Virus record (IMG/VR): IMGVR_UViG_3300032047_001816 | Coordinates: 1-24,667 of that record | Source: a virus | Length of the DNA stretch: 24,667 bases | Direction: 5' to 3' (one strand) | Shown: positions 20,225 through 24,667 of the stretch, in pieces | Layout: the number at the start of each line of letters is the position of its first letter | Numbering within the stretch: position 1 is the first letter of the stretch | Made by a program: the position numbers and the translations under genes | The notes under the pieces: generated by a model | What the model saw: only the letters and a program-made list of their open reading frames with translations | The model's database searches: none | What the model was told of the DNA's origin: nothing

Positions 20225-22030
20225 TTATGTCATGTAAGTGATCAAAACATCATCTCCATCAGTGAGAGATGCACCAAAACTCAAACGTGTCACACCTCCA
20301 ACAACTGATATTGTAAACTCATCATTGTTTGCAGCAGAGCCACCGAGTGCAGTTTGGTTTATCATAGCAAGACCGTTTTTGAATGCCATAATTCCATTTG
20401 CAAATGCACTGTCAACTTCTCTGGCTAGGTCAATATTAACTGTTGAGCCTCCAGAAATTGTTGTCAACTCTTGATATGCTAAGAACCCAACCTTAACCGC
20501 TGTAACACTGTTATCAGCCAACTTGTCTGTTGTGCAAGCACTGCTTTGAATTTTGCCAGTACCAATTCCAAGAGCCTTAACTCTCAAACTATTACTATTG
20601 ATCTCAATAGATGAGTCATCAACTTGTATGTCAACATCATTAACATTGAAATCAAGACCAGCACCTGGCCTGAACTTAACAGCATCACCATCAATCTGTA
20701 TACCAGCACCAGTGTTGACAGATAATGCAGAACCCGCACCACCAAGCAAACCAGAGCCAGCAACAGATGATGATAATTTTGCCTCAGTAACATTGGCATC
20801 AGCAATTTTTGCTGTGATGACTGAGTTGCTTTGCAATTTGGCTGAGGTGATTCCAAGATCTTTGAGTCGTAGAGTGTCAGTATTGATTTCAATACCTGCA
20901 TCATCAACATTAACAGCAAGACCAGTTGAGGAGTCATATGCAAGACCATCACCAGCAACAGCACTTGCAATTTTGCTTGCTGTGACTGAACTGCTTTGTA
21001 ATTTGGCCTCAGAAACACTCAAACTTGCAAGTTTTGCCTCAGTTACAGCAGATCCACCAAGTTTGGCAGTGCTGCAACTAGAGTCTGCCAAGTTTGCTGT
21101 GCCAACTGTCAATGCTGCAATTTCACTGCCAGTGACTTGATTGCTGCCAATCATACTTGAGGTGATTCCATTTGCTTTGATTTGCAATTCATTTGAGCCA
21201 TTGATCTCAAGTGAGGAGTTATCAACTGCAACATTCAAGTCACCACCAACAGCATCAACACCAGCACCAAGTTTGATGCTAACTGCATCAGATGCAATCT
21301 CAATACCGCCACCAACTGCAACATCTAAACGGTTACCAGTTTTAGTGAGGCCGTTTCCTGCTGTGATTTGTCCGAGTCCTGTGAACTGAGCAAATTGCAC
21401 TGGAGATGTGCCAAGACTAGAAACCTCAGAGGTCTGCACAAATCCTTGATCAGCGTTGTCAGTACCCTCTTTAACAAAGATTGCAAGACCATTCAACTCA
21501 TCAGCAGTGTTGGCATCTGAGGATCTTGTCAATGCAGATGATGAGCCATTGAAGTCATAAACTCCATTTTCAGCAGACGATGACTGGCTCTTGATCAAAA
21601 TTCTATCTCCAGAGACCAATGTAACACCATCAAAAGAGTCAGTGCCAGGATTTGAAATTGTGACATTTGCTGTTGATGCTGCCTTTGCTGGCTCTTTCCA
21701 ATATACACCACCTCCAACAATACCATCAACATATTGCTTGTTTGCAACATCTGATGCGTTTGATGGTGTGCCTGATTGTAATATACCAGATGAGAAATCA
21801 AATGTACCTGTTAAATCAATCTTTGCAGCAGTGACAACAGTGTTTGCCAAAAGACTTGCAGCGTTTATGACTCCAGATGCCAATTTTGCTGAGGTAATTG
21901 CATTTGCTGCAATTTCTGCTGAGTTTACTGCATTTGCTGCAATTTGGTCTGAGCCAACTGAGTCAGTTGCAAGTTGAGTTGATGATATAGAGGCATTTTG
22001 TATTTGACCTCCTCTGATTTTGACTGTCAT
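20225..22030 (-). CDS. Repetitive fibre protein (head fibre or tail fibre)
   Basis: A 601-residue protein low in complexity and rich in Ala, Ser, Asn and Gly. Residues about 5-75 and 290-540 are built from short repeats of the type T-S-A-K-L/I-A-x-x-x-V, as in ITSAKLASGV, VTEAKLASLSVSEAKLQSSSV and ITSAKLQSNSVITAKI. Repeats of this kind form trimeric shafts. Residues about 85-235 form a separate unit (DVANKQYVDGIVGGGVYW...GDRILIKSQSSSAENGVYDFNGSS) known from other phage fibres. The last 60 residues (IMAFKNGLAMINQ...DGDDVLITYMT) form a terminal knob related to the 84-residue protein at 22056. The gene lies between scaffold and capsid genes rather than among tail genes, so a head fibre is at least as likely as a tail fibre. 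The ribosome site is GGAG, 8 nt upstream. Confidence 0.75.
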   Translation of the reverse strand: MTVKIRGGQIQNASISSTQLATDSVGSDQIAANAVNSAEIAANAITSAKLASGVINAASLLANTVVTAAKIDLTGTFDFSSGILQSGTPSNASDVANKQYVDGIVGGGVYWKEPAKAASTANVTISNPGTDSFDGVTLVSGDRILIKSQSSSAENGVYDFNGSSSALTRSSDANTADELNGLAIFVKEGTDNADQGFVQTSEVSSLGTSPVQFAQFTGLGQITAGNGLTKTGNRLDVAVGGGIEIASDAVSIKLGAGVDAVGGDLNVAVDNSSLEINGSNELQIKANGITSSMIGSNQVTGSEIAALTVGTANLADSSCSTAKLGGSAVTEAKLASLSVSEAKLQSSSVTASKIASAVAGDGLAYDSSTGLAVNVDDAGIEINTDTLRLKDLGITSAKLQSNSVITAKIADANVTEAKLSSSVAGSGLLGGAGSALSVNTGAGIQIDGDAVKFRPGAGLDFNVNDVDIQVDDSSIEINSNSLRVKALGIGTGKIQSSACTTDKLADNSVTAVKVGFLAYQELTTISGGSTVNIDLAREVDSAFANGIMAFKNGLAMINQTALGGSAANNDEFTISVVGGVTRLSFGASLTDGDDVLITYMT

Positions 22031-22055
22031 AATATAACTCCAATGTTATGTAATG

Positions 22056-22310
22056 TTATGAGGGTGAATATAATATAATGACATCCTCACCTGTGACAGG
22101 TGCAAATGTCAATGTAAAACTGTTATTTGTTGTTTCTGTGTAGCCATCACCACGAGTCTGCATAACTCCGTTAAACCACACAAAGAGTTTACCCGATTCG
22201 TAGGTCTCAGGTACTGCAAAAACAACATTTGAGCCATCAACTTGACTATTGAGATCTGCATATTTCATTGATGTGCCTCCACTACTGATATTGTTATAAA
22301 TAAATGCCAT
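22056..22310 (-). CDS. Small virion protein with fibre-knob module
   Basis: An 84-residue protein starting at ATG 22310, with GGAGA 7 nt upstream; a longer in-frame extension to 22478 overlaps the preceding gene and lacks a ribosome site. The body, NSQVDGSNVVFAVPETYESGKLFVWFNGVMQTRGDGYTETTNNSFTLTFAPVTGEDVIILYSPS, has the pattern F-x-V-P-x-x-Y...V-x-x-NG-x-x-Q...GED-x-I-x-x-Y, known from the ends of phage fibre proteins. The final 60 residues of the neighbouring 601-residue fibre carry the same pattern (FKNGLAMINQ...GDDVLITY). The two probably derive from one module and may bind at the same site or cap each other. The precise role is unknown. Confidence 0.7.
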   Translation of the reverse strand: MAFIYNNISSGGTSMKYADLNSQVDGSNVVFAVPETYESGKLFVWFNGVMQTRGDGYTETTNNSFTLTFAPVTGEDVIILYSPS

Positions 22311-22311
22311 G

Positions 22312-22623
22312 CTATTTCTCCACAAGTGCCACATACACTGTTGCATTGCCACTCTGTGCAGATATAAAAATAGATTGTGCTCTTGATTGCCCTCTACCAA
22401 TTGCAACCTCATATGCATTGTTTGCAGGCACAAAAAATCTCTTATCAGATGGTATTGTTTGACCATCTGTGCAATCATTTTGACCTATCCACAACTCTTG
22501 AGATGGTGAGCCTATTTGCACCATATTGCATTGAGATGGCAATAATATCTCTGTTGCATTTGTTGAGACAGTGATTGTCTCATAATGAGGAAATTTCTTT
22601 TTGTCTGTAACGTCTAAAGCCAT
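22312..22623 (-). CDS. Small beta-rich virion protein
   Basis: A 103-residue protein starting MALDVTDKKKFPHYETITV. The rest is strand-rich: NATEILLPSQCNMVQIGSPSQELWIGQN, then KRFFVPANNAYEVAIGRGQSRAQSIFISAQSGNATVYVALVEK. I use ATG 22623 because GGAGG lies 6 nt upstream and the longer frame to 22650 overlaps the scaffold gene. The last 35 residues (AYEVAIGRGQSRAQSIFISAQSGNATVYVAL) look like a jelly-roll end seen in small phage decoration or fibre-attachment proteins. It forms a block with the 84-residue protein and the fibre, so it may attach the fibre to the capsid. That is inference. Confidence 0.65.
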   Translation of the reverse strand: MALDVTDKKKFPHYETITVSTNATEILLPSQCNMVQIGSPSQELWIGQNDCTDGQTIPSDKRFFVPANNAYEVAIGRGQSRAQSIFISAQSGNATVYVALVEK

Positions 22624-22625
22624 GA

Positions 22626-23276
22626 TTAACCTCCAAACTTTGAACGCCATTGTTTCATGATGGCATCTCTGTTGCTTTGATAAAAGTCAGAATCACTCAA
22701 ACCTCTTGAGATGATATCTGGTGAGTCTGTTGGAGGCTTTGCACCTGCATTGACATTTGGTGCTTGTACTTGTGGCATTGAGACAGATGGTGTTGCTGTC
22801 TCTGTTGCTGATGGCTCTGCTGTTTGCTCTGTTGGTGCTGTCTGCTGTTGGAGTTGCATCAAATGTGGTCTCAACACTGTTGGTGCATTGTCTGGATTGC
22901 TCACAGCACCCTCAAGCCAGTCAGTCAAATTTTGTCTTTCCTTCTTTGGCACTTTGCTCTGGCTTTTTTCATAACTCCACTCAATGGCCTCAATCATATC
23001 ATCATCAACAAGACCATGCTTTGATATGGCTTTGTATCTGTCAAATCTGCTGTTGGCTTGTTGCAGCTGCTCTCTATATTCATCAAGTTGCTGTGCCAAC
23101 ACATCTGATGTGCCTGCACTTTGTTTGGCTGCATCCAAATCTGTTTGCAGTGTTCTCAATGACTCCTCTGCTGTTTGTGCTCTTGCACTCACCTTTGATA
23201 TTCTCTCTTTGATGACTGTCTCCATATCTGATTTTAATACGTAGATCTGACCATCATCACCTGTGATTGTCTTCAT
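22626..23276 (-). CDS. Scaffolding protein candidate
   Basis: A 216-residue, helical and highly charged protein between portal and capsid genes, where siphophages place the scaffold. Residues about 15-85 form a coiled coil (ERISKVSARAQTAEESLRTLQTDLDAAKQ, LAQQLDEYREQLQQANSRFDRYKAI). Residues about 145-190 are Pro/Thr/Ala/Gln-rich and disordered (PTEQTAEPSATETATPS). The C-terminus is basic and aromatic (FYQSNRDAIMKQWRSKFGG), a typical capsid-binding end. I see no protease triad, so the scaffold may leave the prohead without self-cleavage. The ribosome site is AAAGGA, in the motif AAAGGACAACCGACATG shared in part with two other genes. Confidence 0.75.
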   Translation of the reverse strand: MKTITGDDGQIYVLKSDMETVIKERISKVSARAQTAEESLRTLQTDLDAAKQSAGTSDVLAQQLDEYREQLQQANSRFDRYKAISKHGLVDDDMIEAIEWSYEKSQSKVPKKERQNLTDWLEGAVSNPDNAPTVLRPHLMQLQQQTAPTEQTAEPSATETATPSVSMPQVQAPNVNAGAKPPTDSPDIISRGLSDSDFYQSNRDAIMKQWRSKFGG

Positions 23277-23306
23277 GTCGGTTGTCCTTTTGTTGTTGGT
23301 TATTGA

Positions 23307-24667
23307 TTATAAGTATTGTGCTCTTTCTTTTCTGATTTTTTCTAACATCATCACAGCACCTTGCTCATCAAGATCTGGATACATCATTTGCATTGCTGTA
23401 ATTGGTGAGATGAGACCTGCACTGAGTTTTTGTGTGATATCCTCTCTTTGAGATTTGATCTCATCTGGAGACAAAGGCAATGCTTGATATGCAACTCTAT
23501 AGCCATCCTCTGGCAATGATGTGCCTAAAAAACGATTTGCAAGCATAGCAGATTTTTGCATAAGACTCTCATCAGCCATCCGAAAAACACTTGAGTATTT
23601 CTTTTGACTTTCTCTTTGACCTGTTCTGGAGATGGCCAAAGCATATCCAGATCTTGGGTCACCTGATGTACGTTGCAACTCTGACGGTGAGATCCCTGCT
23701 GAGGTTGCAACTCTATACTCATATTTTGCAATAGACTCCAAAAATGATGAGACATCTGCACCAGGTGCAAACTGTCCAAGTACTGGCTGAGTATCCTCAG
23801 TAGGTTGAAACATCAATATTGTGCTTGGATCTGTTGAGATGCCTGACCTCCTTGCAACTGAGTCCTGATCAAGTTGGGTCAATCCTTGCAGAGTTACACC
23901 AATGGCATACTTTTGAGGCCAACTGCAATCTTTTAATAAATGACTATAAAAACAATAAAATACTGCACTTTGTAATGAGCCATAAATTAATTGAGATTGA
24001 GCATAAGTATCCCATAGATAGCCAGTTTTTTCAGCATGATACATAACGATTGGCAAAAATGGCTGACCTTTGCTGTCAAAATATGGATAGTTTGCACCCT
24101 CATGAGTTGGATGACCCATCACCTCAGTTGAGACATCATCACCAATTGTGCCATCTGCATTGGCAATGTGCATGCCAAACTTTGGATTTGCCTTGTCTCT
24201 GATATCAAACACATCATATACATATACATCTTTGTCATTGATTTGCCTCAATCTCAACTCAGCAAAATATGTTGGCTCATCTGGTACATCTGGAGATGCA
24301 TCACAAATCACATAATCTGGTGTTACTATACGATATTGTAGACCAGGATAGTCAGCACTTGCACCTTGCACATGTGGTGACACATCTATTCTCATAATGC
24401 ATTCTCTGAGTCCAAGTGTATACTGTTGCATTCTCTGCATCAATGGCCAAAGACCTGCTTTGTATATATAGCCATCATGACCAACGAGGCTGTCAATGTC
24501 ACCAGTGGAGTTTGTCACAATTGGTTTCTCAACATAGAGTACTGCCAACTGTCTAGTCACCTGCTCAAACACATTGGATGACAAATCACTAGGCCCCCAT
24601 GCCTCACGTCTGTCAGATGGCAGGTGTCTGTATAACTCATCTTCAAGATCTTGCTCCCAAGTGCCTT
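23307..24667 (-). CDS. Portal protein (5' end outside the window)
   Basis: The frame is open to the right edge. The apparent start at 24584 is a TTG inside continuing sequence reading DRREAWGPSDLSSNVFEQV, so about 452 codons are visible and the N-terminus is missing. Features of portal proteins: the clip/wing-type region with FLPIVMYHAEKTGYLWDTYAQSQLIYGSLQSAVFYCFYSHLLKDCSWPQ, the crown/stem region GADVSSFLESIAKYEYRVATSAGISPSELQRTSGDPRSGYALAISRTG, a phrase typical of portals, and a C-terminal helix rich in Met, Gln and Arg. Portals form the 12-mer ring through which DNA enters the head. The upstream gene, normally the large terminase, would be to the right. Scaffold follows after 30 nt. Sure of portal identity at a good level. 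Confidence 0.75.
   Translation of the reverse strand, partial: GTWEQDLEDELYRHLPSDRREAWGPSDLSSNVFEQVTRQLAVLYVEKPIVTNSTGDIDSLVGHDGYIYKAGLWPLMQRMQQYTLGLRECIMRIDVSPHVQGASADYPGLQYRIVTPDYVICDASPDVPDEPTYFAELRLRQINDKDVYVYDVFDIRDKANPKFGMHIANADGTIGDDVSTEVMGHPTHEGANYPYFDSKGQPFLPIVMYHAEKTGYLWDTYAQSQLIYGSLQSAVFYCFYSHLLKDCSWPQKYAIGVTLQGLTQLDQDSVARRSGISTDPSTILMFQPTEDTQPVLGQFAPGADVSSFLESIAKYEYRVATSAGISPSELQRTSGDPRSGYALAISRTGQRESQKKYSSVFRMADESLMQKSAMLANRFLGTSLPEDGYRVAYQALPLSPDEIKSQREDITQKLSAGLISPITAMQMMYPDLDEQGAVMMLEKIRKERAQYL

Noticed and set aside
20553-21140. Plus-strand frame of 195 residues opposite the fibre repeats
   Set aside because: The repetitive minus-strand gene produces long open antisense frames; composition is repeat-derived and no promoter or ribosome site is present.
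24582-24584. TTG as the portal start
   Set aside because: The reading frame stays open to the window edge with portal-like sequence, so the real start is to the right.
1-24667. tRNA genes, CRISPR arrays, insertion sequences, integrase or attachment site
   Set aside because: None recognised on reading both strands; no cloverleaf, spaced repeats, transposase motifs or Arg/His/Tyr recombinase pattern seen.

Overview
The window is one contiguous piece of a tailed double-stranded DNA bacteriophage (or prophage) genome. It has a portal, scaffold, major capsid, tail tube, tail assembly chaperone and tape measure order typical of siphophages. Almost everything is encoded on the minus strand in tightly packed genes with ATGA, TGATG or TAATG junctions. 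G+C is moderate to low (roughly 38-40 % by eye), Arg is read mainly from AGA/AGG, and CpG is strikingly rare. No tRNA, rRNA, CRISPR, integrase or transposase is visible. The host cannot be named; a phage-encoded RNA polymerase alpha C-terminal domain looks bacterial and perhaps proteobacterial, which is only a hint.

Read in the direction of transcription (right to left), 24667-18729 is the head module: portal (5' end cut by the window edge), scaffold, two small virion proteins, a 601-residue repetitive fibre and the major capsid protein. A short rightward gene (19860-20162) with a bidirectional terminator interrupts it. Between 18728 and 12550 lie a structured leader, a head-region protein of unknown role, a 49-residue protein, a decoration-like protein, connector and tail-terminator candidates, the tail tube protein, a tail assembly chaperone pair joined by an apparent -1 frameshift, another tail protein and the tape measure. 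Between 12549 and 6484 lie a large beta-propeller-type tail or receptor protein, a second tail protein, a probable wall-lytic enzyme with a YkuD-like His...Ser-x-Gly-Cys motif, and a membrane-anchored coiled-coil protein that probably belongs to lysis.

A divergent regulatory region (6257-6380) separates late from early genes. Rightward it drives a 38-residue membrane peptide. Leftward it drives an early/replication operon: an alpha-CTD fusion, a helix-turn-helix (HTH) protein, RusA resolvase, a beta-class DNA methyltransferase, another HTH protein, a replication initiator carrying an origin-like repeat cluster, a helicase-loader candidate, a DnaQ-type exonuclease, an HNH nuclease and a third HTH protein. 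After a terminator, a separate promoter drives a small acidic protein and a C5-cytosine methyltransferase. A second recognisable protein is encoded entirely inside the methyltransferase gene in the +1 frame. The left edge carries two perfect DnaA boxes.

The most unusual items are the alpha-CTD fusion, the dual-coded methyltransferase locus, the origin-like cluster inside the initiator gene, the inverted-repeat leader that can mask a ribosome binding site, the frameshifted tail chaperone, and a CpG depletion from which the dual-coded and origin-like segments visibly escape.
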